Shown piece after piece: positions 19,676 to 29,081 of a stretch of 56,321 nucleotides of DNA (the stretch's first letter is position 1; every line of letters begins with the position of its first letter). The notes beneath the pieces are model-generated. The model had not been told where the DNA came from and searched no databases. It worked only from the letters and a program-made list of their open reading frames with translations. A program made the translations under genes and the position numbers. This DNA comes from Cladosporium sp. IMV 00045 (Eukaryota; Ascomycota; Dothideomycetes; Cladosporiales; Cladosporiaceae): contig MSJI02000567.1 in NCBI GenBank assembly GCA_001931905.2, positions 1 to 56,321 on the forward strand. Direction: 5' to 3'.

Positions 19676-20770
19676 ATGGCGAGTATACCGAATCTCAACA
19701 CACTCCGCACTGGAAGGGGTGGACCGCGATGGCGTGGAAGCAGACGGGGTGGTAGAGGTGGTCCATCGACTGCCGGTGGCGGGACCGACGAAGATGCTAC
19801 CTCATCCAAAGATCGCATCATTCAACAAACGGACTACGATGCAAGTTCCAGTAGATTGAGTGCCTTGGAGCTGGGCTACCTCTCAGATCCCTATGCAAAA
19901 GCCTTCCTGAAGCCAGGAGAGCAGATACCTCGACGGTATCCCATCATCAATCGAGGCACCTACGTGAGAAGCACGGCTATCGACAAACTCGTGCTTCATT
20001 TTCTACAATCCGAACCGGGAACTCGAAAGCAAATAATTTCACTCGGCGCTGGATCAGATACGCGATTCCTGCGGCTGGTTGGAGAGCACGCTGGAGGATC
20101 CGGGATTGTCTACCACGAACTCGACTTCGAAACGAACATCAACGCGAAAAAATCCGTTCTCGAGCGATCACAAGCACTCGCTAATCAATTGCAAAATATC
20201 AAAGATGCCGGCTGCTCATATCACCTGCACTCCGTCGACCTCCGCGACTTACCACCATCTCTACCTGGTATAGAAGCAGATCTACCCACGCTCATCCTCA
20301 GCGAGTGCTGCCTCTGCTACATGCCGCCAGAGCAAGCCTCCAACGCAGTGAAATATTTCACGGATCGCGTCACAGGTCCCACGGGGATAGTTATCTACGA
20401 GCCAGTGCGACCATTCGACGCTTTCGGCAGGACGATGGTGTCCAACCTGGCCTCTCGCGGGATTCACATGCAGACTCTGAAACGATATTCATCACTGGAT
20501 GTTCAGAGGCAAAGGCTTCGCTTGGCGGGATTCGACAGGCAAGGTGCCAGGGACGTGCATGAGATTTGGGAGAGCGATGCGTGGGTTTCGGAGGCTGAGA
20601 GGGAGCGGGTTGAGAAGTTGGAGTGGCTTGATGAAGTGGAAGAGTGGAAGTTGCTCGCTAGTCATTACTGCGTGGCATGGGCTTGGAAAGGCGAATGTTT
20701 CGAGTCGGCTTGGGGCGATATCGATGGAGGGAGGACGAGCAACGAAGACGGCGATGATGAGTTAGGGTAG
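19676..20770 (+). CDS. ppm1: Leucine carboxyl methyltransferase (PP2A C-terminal methylation)
   Basis: 364-residue SAM-dependent enzyme that methyl-esterifies the C-terminal leucine of the PP2A catalytic subunit, controlling holoenzyme assembly. Diagnostic blocks are VRSTAIDKLVLHFL and the SAM loop IISLGAGSDTRFL (about 119-131), then VYHELDF, ADLPTLILSECCLCYMPP and YEPVRPFDAFGRTM. Residues 12-29 form a short Gly/Arg-rich segment (RTGRGGPRWRGSRRGGRGG) that could bind RNA or be arginine-methylated; this is inference. The start is the ATG at 19676; the open frame continues upstream to a GTG at 19484 but without an ATG. No intron seen. Confidence 0.93.
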   Translation: MASIPNLNTLRTGRGGPRWRGSRRGGRGGPSTAGGGTDEDATSSKDRIIQQTDYDASSSRLSALELGYLSDPYAKAFLKPGEQIPRRYPIINRGTYVRSTAIDKLVLHFLQSEPGTRKQIISLGAGSDTRFLRLVGEHAGGSGIVYHELDFETNINAKKSVLERSQALANQLQNIKDAGCSYHLHSVDLRDLPPSLPGIEADLPTLILSECCLCYMPPEQASNAVKYFTDRVTGPTGIVIYEPVRPFDAFGRTMVSNLASRGIHMQTLKRYSSLDVQRQRLRLAGFDRQGARDVHEIWESDAWVSEAERERVEKLEWLDEVEEWKLLASHYCVAWAWKGECFESAWGDIDGGRTSNEDGDDELG

Positions 20771-21628
20771 ATATGCCGATAGCCAGATTGAACGCTGTGC
20801 AATTTGTAACTCAGGTATTGGCAACATCCAACTTCCCACAATGCAGGCACCCAAAATGAAGTGAAGCGTCTCACTGCCTGGACAAAGTGATGCGCATCGG
20901 TTGTGTACCCAATAACAACACAGAGCTTTGGCGGCAAACCCGCCTCACCGGGTAAGGCTATCCCACGCCCGCTCCGCATGAAGACTGAACCTGAGATCTT
21001 GGTTCGCAATAGTACTTGCCGCCAGCCAAGCATCCCCTCGGCGTCTTTATTCCGCGAAACATGGTCGAAGCTCAACCTTGTAGGGCCGATGAAAGATGTT
21101 GATTGCAGCTAAACAAGTCGACGTACGCATGCGATACAGGCTGCATATTCGAGGAAATACGCCACAGCCAATATCAACCATCGTGAAGAAGCGCATGACC
21201 ACGATTGCGCGTATGTAGATTGCTTTGCCACACGCGGTCCCTCACACTTCCTGCTGCGCCCTCTTCTTGCGTGCAGTCGCCGCGCGCTGCCGAGAGCTTC
21301 GCCCAGACATGGAGCATGGCCGTTAGTATATTACTACCGCCTAACCCTCGCCCATGCTCCGAGCTCGCCGATACCTTTCTCGAACTCTCCTGCTGTGTTC
21401 GAGTGGCAATTTTGTTCTGTTCATCAGTCCTAACAAACAATCCCATCTCTCATAATCCGCCCTTGAGCAAACGCCCAAACACCAACAACGCCACACCAAC
21501 TCGGCAATCGAACGAGTCCCTGAGATCCTCCCCGCAAACTACCTAAGGTACAACTCGCAAAGCGAACAGCCTCGGTAGCCCTCGTCCCAGGCACCAACCA
21601 CCAACCACCACCACAACCACAACACAAA
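20771..21628. other. Intergenic region upstream of CYSTM gene
   Basis: No supported gene. Short frames on both strands lack domains. The last 150 bases are C/A-rich and look like a 5' leader of the CYSTM gene. Confidence 0.5.
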
Positions 21629-21982
21629 ATGGCCGACAAAGGCTACGCCCCTCCACCCCCCGGCTACCCCCCTCAAGCCTACGACGGCGGGTACGGCAGC
21701 CCACCACCACAAGGCGCATACGGCAGCCCACCGCCCCCCATGGGCGGGCCGGGACCCTACGGCCCTCCGCCCGGCGACTACTACGGCGGCGGCCAGCCGC
21801 CCTACCAGCAACCCCCCATGCAGTACCAGCAGCAGCCGTACCCGCCTCAGCAGGGCTACCCGCCGCAGGGAGGGTATTATGACGATCGCGGGAACCAGGG
21901 AGGAGGCAGCTCGGCGGGAGGTATCTGTGCGGGTATCGCGGGTGCGTTGGCTTGTTGCTGTTGTTTGGATTGTTTGTTTTAA
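21629..21982 (+). CDS. Gly/Pro/Tyr-rich CYSTM-module protein
   Basis: 117-residue protein with a long low-complexity Pro/Tyr/Gly/Gln region (repeated PPPGYPPQ- and YGSPPP-like units) and a short Cys-rich hydrophobic C-terminus, GGICAGIAGALACCCCLDCLF. This matches the CYSTM (cysteine-rich transmembrane module) architecture, a tail-anchored membrane peptide class linked to stress tolerance in plants and fungi. The cysteines may be palmitoylated or bind metal; that is family knowledge, not seen here. ATG at 21629 in a good AAAATGG context. Confidence 0.8.
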   Translation: MADKGYAPPPPGYPPQAYDGGYGSPPPQGAYGSPPPPMGGPGPYGPPPGDYYGGGQPPYQQPPMQYQQQPYPPQQGYPPQGGYYDDRGNQGGGSSAGGICAGIAGALACCCCLDCLF

Positions 21983-22700
21983 GGGCAAAAGTGAGGGAAG
22001 ATGAGAGCAGAGCAGGTCGATTTGGAAGGCAAAAAAGGCTTTTCTCGACCACGAGGGAGAAGGGATGCAAGAGAACATGACGTTGGAAGGGAAAAGCGTC
22101 GAGAGCTTGGGGATATTCAAGCCTCGAGGGCTGGACGTGGTGACATGGATCACCTGATGCTGTTTGCTTTTGTGCGACGGGCAGCGACGTGGGATGTTCG
22201 GGCGGTTTTTTTCTTTGTTTTGGTTGGTATTCTTACCGCCTACCGCCTCGATGCGCTTCTTCCTTTTGGTTGATATATATGAAATATTACTATTCTTAAT
22301 CACCACCACCCTTACCATCCGCCGAGACTGTTCTCAAAGTCATAGAGTTTGGCGTTAAGAGTTGCAAGGTTGACGTGCTTTCGAGTGGTTATATACAGAC
22401 GCGACATGGAAGGGGTGATAGTGAAGAGCAATGAGAATGTAGTGGGGATGTTTCTGCTCTTGAAGACCCGATCACGCGAAGGGAGGATGAATGACCAGAG
22501 ATGAAAGTCTTTTCGTGTTTCATTATATCGTGTAAATAACATTGACGTCCGAAGAACCATCTACCGGCTACATGTAGGTACTCATCGACAAACCAGCAAG
22601 AGTATCAAAACAGCCCAGTCCAAAAGAAAAGCACCGTCCGCGATCTTGCGACAACAACACCATCCACTCCCATCCCCGAAGAACCTCCAAACACCCCCCC
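21983..22700. other. Convergent intergenic region
   Basis: 3' regions of the CYSTM gene and the acyl-CoA synthetase gene. No supported gene or RNA. Confidence 0.55.
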
Positions 22701-24767
22701 TCAAAGCCTCGCCTTCACTTTCCTCCCCTCCCCCTCGGTAAAATACTCCCTAACAGCCCCCCTCGCCTTCTCAACCACCCCCGCATCCTCCACCGTAGCA
22801 GGCACAGCGACGTCCTTCCCGAAATCCCCCTCCACCGCATTCTCCAACAACTCCTTCAGTACCCTCCTCAGCGTCTTCCCCGAGCGCGTGCGCGGAATAA
22901 TCCCCGGGGCGGCAATGAACCCGCTCAAACTCGCAATGGCACCGATGGACTCTCTGACTTTCTCGTTGAGCTCCTTGAGCAGATTGGCGGGAGGCTCCCC
23001 ATCGCCGGCGACAGCGATGAAAGCAAACGGCACGTGGCCCTTCATCGCGTCCGGGATGCCGACGACGGCGCATTCTGTGACTCCCGGGTGCGCGCTGACG
23101 GCCTGCTCGATGGCGCCCGTGCTGAGCCGGTGCGCGGCCACGTTGATGATGTCGTCGCTGCGCGCCATGATGTGCACGTAGCCGTCTTCGTCGATGATCC
23201 CGGCGTCGCCCGTGTCCAGCCAGCGGCCGGAGAAGCGCTTCAGGTAGCTTTTGTAGAAACGCCCGGGGTCGTTCCAGAGCGTCGTCAGGCCGGTGGGAGC
23301 CAGGGGTGTGCCGAGCACGATGTTGCCCATGGTGCCCATAGACACGGGGTCGCCGGAGTCGTCGACGATGCGGATGTCGAAGCCCGGCATGGGTTTGCCG
23401 GCCGAGCCGGGTTTGATTTTCAGGGTTTCGGTGCCGCTGGTGTCGGTGTAGTTGAGGCCCGTGGAGGGGAGGAGGGGCAGGCCTGTCATGGGGGAGCCGG
23501 ACTCGGACGACCACCAGTTGTCGATGACGTGGGCGTTGGGCGCGCCGTGTTTGGCCAGGAGGTCGTCGTACATTTTGACGATGGAGGGCTCGCTGCGTTC
23601 GCCTGCGAGGAAGAGGCCGCGCAGGGCTTTGAGGCCGCCTTTGCGCCCTCGCTCTTCGAAGAACTTGTTTTCTGGGTCTTCTTTCCGGATTGCTCGGAGG
23701 GCGGTTGGTGCTGTGGATAGAATGTTGACTTTGTGCTCGTCCAGGATTCGCCAGAACGTGCTGGCGTCTGGTGTTCCTACGGGCTTGCCTTCGAAGAGAA
23801 CAGTGGTCGCTCCGGCGAGCAGAGGCGCGTAGCAGATGTAAGAGTGGCCGACGACCCAGCCGATGTCGCTGGCCGTGAAGATGACATCCCCAGGGCCTTT
23901 GATGCCGAAGAGATATCGAATGCTTAGATTCAGCCCGACCGCGTGGCCGCCTGCTTCTCTCAGCACACCCTTTGGCAGCCCTGTTGTTCCGCTTGTGTAG
24001 ATGATGTATAATCCGTCGCCACTCTTGACGGGCACGTTCTCAGCAACCAACTTCCTCTCTTTCGCCGATTTTACCAGACTCTGCCACTCTCTCTCACCCT
24101 GCTCTTTTCGCACGCCATCCCAGCGACTCTGTTCTCTTTGGTAAACAATAGTCCTTGCAGGTTTGTGAGGACTTTGCTCAATCCCTCCCCGCACCATGGG
24201 CTGATAGGAAAGTGGCCCCTTCGCACCTTCAATGCCACAAGAAGCCGTGAGGATGGCCTTGGGCTCGCTCGCTTCAATCCTCTGCGCCAGCGAATTCGCA
24301 CTGAAACCTCCAAACACCACAGCGTGAATGGCTCCCAGCCGGATCGTCGCGAGAATTCCAATCAGAGCCGCGGGGATCATGGGCATGTATATGAGCACGA
24401 CGTCGCCCTTCTCCACGCCCTCTTCCCGCAACACGCCCGCCAGAGTGGCGACTTCGCGCTGCAGCTCTGCGTAGCTGATGCGCTGCTTGCTGCCGGACAC
24501 GGGGCTGTCCCAGATGATGGCGGTGGTGTCTCCATGGCCGGCTTCGACGTGTCGGTCGATGCAGTTGTAGGACGTGCTGATTTCGCCGTCGGGGAACCAG
24601 GTCCAGCTGTCGTGGGACGTGCCGTCTTGCAGCTTTCTCGTTGACTTCCTGAAAGCCGAGGTGGGTGTCGTGCTCCAGGTCAGTTGTTGCGCTTGGTGCG
24701 CCCAGAACTTGGTGGGATCTTGCAGGGAGGCGGCGTGCACGTCGGATGTGAGGCTGCGGGTGCTCAT
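22701..24767 (-). CDS. Short-chain acyl-CoA synthetase (propionyl/acetyl-CoA type, ACSS3/PrpE-like)
   Basis: Intronless 688-residue member of the ANL adenylate-forming superfamily. It should activate a short-chain acid (propionate or acetate) to its CoA thioester with ATP. The N-terminal ACAS block is FWAHQAQQLTW. The AMP-binding P-loop motif YTSGTTGLPKG lies at about 257-267, then DNWWSSESGSP. The C-terminal block holds RWLDTGDAGIIDEDGYVHI, RSDDIINVAAHRLS, and PRTRSGKTLRR with the catalytic lysine. The DNWWSSESGSP and DDIINVAAHRLST versions match the ACSS3/PrpE branch better than the classical acetyl-CoA synthetase FacA. The first in-frame ATG is at 24767. No obvious peroxisomal C-terminal signal (ends KARL, only loosely SKL-like). 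Confidence 0.9.
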   Translation of the reverse strand: MSTRSLTSDVHAASLQDPTKFWAHQAQQLTWSTTPTSAFRKSTRKLQDGTSHDSWTWFPDGEISTSYNCIDRHVEAGHGDTTAIIWDSPVSGSKQRISYAELQREVATLAGVLREEGVEKGDVVLIYMPMIPAALIGILATIRLGAIHAVVFGGFSANSLAQRIEASEPKAILTASCGIEGAKGPLSYQPMVRGGIEQSPHKPARTIVYQREQSRWDGVRKEQGEREWQSLVKSAKERKLVAENVPVKSGDGLYIIYTSGTTGLPKGVLREAGGHAVGLNLSIRYLFGIKGPGDVIFTASDIGWVVGHSYICYAPLLAGATTVLFEGKPVGTPDASTFWRILDEHKVNILSTAPTALRAIRKEDPENKFFEERGRKGGLKALRGLFLAGERSEPSIVKMYDDLLAKHGAPNAHVIDNWWSSESGSPMTGLPLLPSTGLNYTDTSGTETLKIKPGSAGKPMPGFDIRIVDDSGDPVSMGTMGNIVLGTPLAPTGLTTLWNDPGRFYKSYLKRFSGRWLDTGDAGIIDEDGYVHIMARSDDIINVAAHRLSTGAIEQAVSAHPGVTECAVVGIPDAMKGHVPFAFIAVAGDGEPPANLLKELNEKVRESIGAIASLSGFIAAPGIIPRTRSGKTLRRVLKELLENAVEGDFGKDVAVPATVEDAGVVEKARGAVREYFTEGEGRKVKARL

Positions 24768-26419
24768 TGTGGCGGCATGGGTCGATTGATCGATTGATGA
24801 ATGTAGGTTGGAGGGCTTATTGTACAAGAGAAAGAAGTGCCAATGACAGGGAAATGATTATCAACCTACAGACAAGATGCTACGGCGTGCGTACATGTAA
24901 ATGTATGAATATGCTGGTTGACGGGGAGCCGAGCTTGGTGGTCTTGGTATGCGCCGGTTGAACGGACGATCGCGCCATGAGAGCAGAAGTGAGTGGCAGA
25001 CAGCAATTACTGGCTTGGAACTCGATTTGCAAGCAATTGCCCGTCGTAGGAACATCTTCCCCTCTTCCATGTCTTGTCCTCCGAGGTTGTCGACGTTGTC
25101 TCTCCCCACAAGCCCGCAGCCTCTCTCCACAAACAGGAACGTCACCAGCCGCGTCCTTTTCCCCTTGCCCTTGATGGCCCTTGGCTCCGGGCGGGAAGGA
25201 AGGATTGCTTGGGGAAGGGCGAGGGAGGATGGCGGGAGGATTGGGCGGACGCCACGACTTTTTGTTGTTTTGTTAGACATGCAACATTTCTTAAAATACT
25301 TGCACTTCTCATGGCTTGCTCCGGTGGATCCGTGGGTTAGCATATCGCCTGGGCCTGAAAATAACAGCGTGGTGGAACAGTCAACAAAGCCAGCCAGTCC
25401 GACCACGCTGCGCCTCGCCCACACCCGGAGGCGACTCCTGGCAGACTTGCACAAACCATTGACGAGGGTAGCCTTCGTTCGATGCTGTAGCGCTCTCGTA
25501 TCGGCCAGCCGCCCTAATGGTAGGTCAATACTACCACCGTACTGACAAATGTGAGTACCACGGGTTTGCCGGTCGAACAGGCCTTTGATGGCCAAAGGCC
25601 GTTTGCCACCTATACCACAATTCGCAAGGGACGTCCGAAGAGCCACCGCTAAGACCTGCCTTTGGACTTGTCCAACGCACGCGTCAAGTCTCCTTTGTAG
25701 TGCAATCAACGTCCCGAGCTTCTCTCTGCTGTGATTCAGTCCCATGTCACTCGCACAATCTCAGCAAGATTAACGTCCCAAGAGTGACCGGGAAGAATAC
25801 GAACTTTCGAAACTGCCGATGCAGACAATGCTACGACCCCGTGACGAAAAGCTGAGGCATATTATTTCACTAAAAAAGCAGTGGGCACTATACGATGTAG
25901 GACACGCAAACGAGCAGACCATCATGCGCATATCACTTCTCGCTCGGGACCCTGGCCTTCTCGCTGCCTCTGCAGAGCAAAAGCATATTGGGAGCATCGG
26001 CAGGCTTGCCCCATTCAAAAGTAGGCTCGCGTAAGAATAGAAGCAAGATCTTCAAGTCTCGGGCGCCACGAGTCACGGCCAAAGCGTCCTTTCGCGGTTT
26101 AGCCTCGAGAGACTCTCCCGGGGCCCACCTCGTATTTGCTAAAGGCAAGACGTTGCCTGTGACCTCACTCTGGACTGGGGACGACACCAATGGCTAATGA
26201 CGGACCTGGCCTCTCCCAAGACCCGTGACTAGATCGATGGAACCGTAGGTATATAACGTCGTTGTCGTTCCCCGTTTCTGGTGGATTGAAATCATCATCT
26301 CACAATCAACACTTCGATCCAACACTCAACAACAGTCCTCATCAACCAACAAAACCAACCTCTTGACCACTTCCTCTCCCAAACCAAACCAAATCAAACC
26401 AACCACCAACACAACCAAA
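24768..26419. other. Long intergenic region with no supported gene
   Basis: 1.65 kb between divergent starts. A 294-codon minus-strand frame at 24861-25745 and a 198-codon plus-strand frame at 24949-25545 overlap each other; neither shows a domain and the former lacks an ATG start of good context. I do not call them. Confidence 0.5.
26250..26256 (+). promoter_or_regulatory. TATA box of Alt a 1-like gene
   Basis: TATATAA about 165 bases before the start codon, followed by a C/A-rich leader (repeated CCAAC/ACCAA), a common arrangement in highly expressed fungal secreted-protein genes. Confidence 0.5.
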
Positions 26420-26854
26420 ATGCGTGCCTCCACTCTCATCACCCTCGCAACCGCCTCCCTCGCGGCCGCCGCGCCCGCCAAGCAACAACAGTCGACCAAC
26501 GAGAAATTCTCCGTCTCCAACTTCGTCTTCGGCTGCACCGTCGGCTGCAACTACTACTTCGACGTGTCCTACAAAGACGCCGGCGCGCACTGCGAGGGCA
26601 CGCTCGACGACAAGGACTACGTCAAGTGCAAGGCCACGGGCAAGAAGAACAAGGCCGAGACGCTGTACGCCTACATCGACACCGCCAGCGACAAGAACGA
26701 GCTCAAGCTGCAGGCGCAGATCACCGACGCCAAGGCCGGCAGTTACTGCAACTACTACGGCCAGAAGCAGGTTTACGCTGCCACCAGTGCCGATGCGGAT
26801 AAGCAGAAGGAGAACTTCAAGGTCAAGAACTCTGAGGCTACTTGTGTCGCTTAG
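26420..26854 (+). CDS. Secreted Alt a 1-like (AA1-like) protein
   Basis: 144-residue secreted protein. The signal peptide MRASTLITLATASLAAAAPA is followed by a compact beta-rich domain starting FSVSNFVFGCTVGCNYYFDV. Six cysteines are present (two in FGCTVGC, then HCEG, KCKA, YCNYY and TCVA). The layout resembles AA1-like domain proteins, a fungus-specific family of secreted beta-barrels that includes Alternaria Alt a 1 and elicitors such as Hrip1/PevD1. The molecular role in this organism is unknown. ATG at 26420; TATA box and CA-rich leader suggest strong expression. An upstream in-frame TTG is not a start. Confidence 0.7.
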   Translation: MRASTLITLATASLAAAAPAKQQQSTNEKFSVSNFVFGCTVGCNYYFDVSYKDAGAHCEGTLDDKDYVKCKATGKKNKAETLYAYIDTASDKNELKLQAQITDAKAGSYCNYYGQKQVYAATSADADKQKENFKVKNSEATCVA

Positions 26855-27614
26855 AACGATGACTTTGGAGACCATGATTTGACTGTGAGGGCCGAGGATT
26901 TTCCAGCTCCCAGTGGAGTAGGAGTGTATTCGTAGTTTTAGCCAGCATTCGTTCGTTTCTTTTGCTTTTTCATATATCAAAGAGAAAATAATATCGAGGA
27001 AACCTACCCGACGAGAAAGGTTCCATCCGCAGTACATTCCATTCCCAAAGCGTCCGACGAGCGAGACCAAGTATCAAAATCGCCATTGTTCATCAGTGAG
27101 CAAAAAGAAGTGGAGTCGAAAGGCCGAGGTCTACCGTTCCTCAAGTTCGATCTGATGAGCAACTCAGTCATTGGATATGCACTCAAAACGTACAGTACGA
27201 AGATCCCAATAACGTGATTGACTTTCAATCATCCGTGGTCATGACATCCAAACACTACCTGCCTACACATTATCGCCCTTTTACCCAACATCCAGCAGTC
27301 GGATTCAAGAGCGGCCCGTTGATCTTATTCACCGCCCACCTGGCCTCTCGATCTGAAAAGGGAAAGGAACGTATGTATAACAAAGCTTTCGTTCCGGGCG
27401 CTGGCGTCAAAGATCTCACAAAGGGAAGGTCTTTGACGAGAGGTTCGACTGTACCGTTTGTTTTGGCAAGGAGGGTTAACTGACAGGCGCTCATGTCTTC
27501 AAGCTACATAGTCAGCAAAACCAGTTGAAGATGAGATCAAAGATTGTTGGGATTCTTTTCCTTTCTTTCTTTTTTTGTCGAAACTACCTAAGTACCTTTT
27601 CAAGACCGCCCAAC
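26855..27614. other. Convergent intergenic region
   Basis: Between the 3' ends of the Alt a 1-like gene and allantoicase. No gene supported. Confidence 0.55.
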
Positions 27615-28761
27615 TCAACCCCTCCTTCCAAACACGCGAATGCGCTTAACACCACCATCGGGAATAATGACCATCTTGACAAACCCATACTTCACACCAC
27701 TAACATCCTTCAGCACCTGCGAACCGTACTCGTGCTCCGCGTCCGGGCCCGTCTTCTGCGGCGCCAGAATCTCCGTCCACACCTGATCCTCATGCTCTGG
27801 CGTCTGGTCCGCAGCGGGAGCGGCGAAAACCTGCACTTTCTGCGGAAAGTTGCCGCGGAAATGCGCCGTGTCGACGACGAGGCGGTCGATGACGCCGGGC
27901 GTGCCGAGCTTGATGATGGTCCAGTCGATGTGGTCGCCGCGCGAGCGCGCCGTCTCCCACCCGTCGCCCATGTCGACGCCACGCCCGGGCAGGAGCAGGT
28001 TGTCGATCTTGCCGAAGTGCTGGTCGGAGCACTTGACCGCCACGCCGCCGTTGACCGTCGCGGCCAGGTCGAAGACGGCGCTGGCGTCTTGCGGCAGCAC
28101 GGGGATCACCTCGCCGAACAGGCGGAAGCGCGCGATGCCGCCGTCGGGGAACATCTGGAGGCGCACGTGCGTGTACGCCTTGTCCGAGCCGTCAGGCAAG
28201 AGCCAGCCGTGTCTCTGGCTGGGGCCGCATTCCTGCTTGGGCAGGATTGTTTCCCAGCCGCTGAAGTCCTTGCTCTTGATCTCGTCCTCCTTGTCGTCGG
28301 ACGCGAAGCAGCCTTGCACGGCTACCTCGGGCGCCTGGTTGCCGTTGAAGAAGGCGGTGTCGACTTCGACGCCTCTGACTTTGCCCGAGGCCACGCCGAG
28401 CCGGAACACCACCCAGTCGAAGGGCTCGGTGTTGTGTCTGCGAGTCTCCCAGCCGTCGTACCACGCGCCGGCGTAGGTGAAGACGCCCGGTTTGCGGACG
28501 GGCGGTTTGGGGTTGTACAGGTTCTCGGCGGCGGCGAACCATTCGTCGGAGAAGGAGAGGATGCGGGATCCGAGGGCGCTGTTGACGAGATCTATAGCTT
28601 GTTATTAGACACAATTCTCGAGTCAATTATGTGCTTACAAGCAGAAACAAACCTATGCTGTCATTGAACGTTTTGTCGATCGATTCGGCAGCAACTGGTC
28701 TAACGGCCGTCTTGTCGACGACATCCTGGACGGTTTCGGGTGATACAATTGGCGCTTCCAT
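27615..28761 (-). CDS. alc/DAL2-like: Allantoicase
   Basis: Two exons, 28653-28761 and 27615-28591, split by a 61-base intron (GTTTGT...CTATAG). The 361-residue product is allantoicase (EC 3.5.3.4), which hydrolyses allantoate to ureidoglycolate and urea in purine catabolism. Two tandem allantoicase repeats are visible. The first contains RILSFSDEWFAAAENLYNP, DGWETRRHN and WVVFRLGVASGKVRGVEVDT. The second contains NLLLPGRGVDMGDGWETARS, WTIIKLGTPGVIDRLVVDT and the C-terminal KMVIIPDGGVKRIRVFG. Yeast Dal2 is 343 residues, so this is full length. A DAL5-type permease with GATA sites lies 10 kb away, a loose link only. Confidence 0.96.
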
Positions 28762-29081
28762 TTTTGTTTTCTTTCTGTTTTCTTCTTTCTTTGCAGAATG
28801 AATATGCTAGATTCTCGCTATGCTGGTTGAACAAAAAAATGACTGTTATTATATTGGCGCGGGGCTTCAGGGCAGCGTAGCATTGGCACCCCACCAGTTG
28901 CCGATAGCGGTGATTGCTGGGGTGAATCGTTTACTCGATGCTTTGGGGTCATATGCGGAGAACGCAGGTGAAGCGCCAGCGCGGAGCCCGCCGATATCAC
29001 CTGAAACTCATAATAATTTCGCCGAAGAGGCCGGCCTGACGTGCGAAAATCGTTTGTCGTCGGTCGGAAAAAGGGAAACCC
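28762..29081. promoter_or_regulatory. Allantoicase upstream region
   Basis: 320 bases between the allantoicase start and the 3' end of the ankyrin-DIL gene. I see only one HGATAR match (CGATAG near 28905), so GATA control is much less evident here than at the permease. Confidence 0.4.

Noticed and set aside
24861..25745. 294-codon open frame on the minus strand, with a 198-codon frame opposite it at 24949-25545
   Set aside because: No recognisable domain, unusual composition rich in Arg/Ser/Leu, mutual overlap, and no good splice or start context; likely chance frames in a GC-balanced intergenic region.
27525..28667. 380-codon plus-strand frame over allantoicase
   Set aside because: Antisense shadow of the allantoicase gene; Ala/Val/Arg-rich with no domain.
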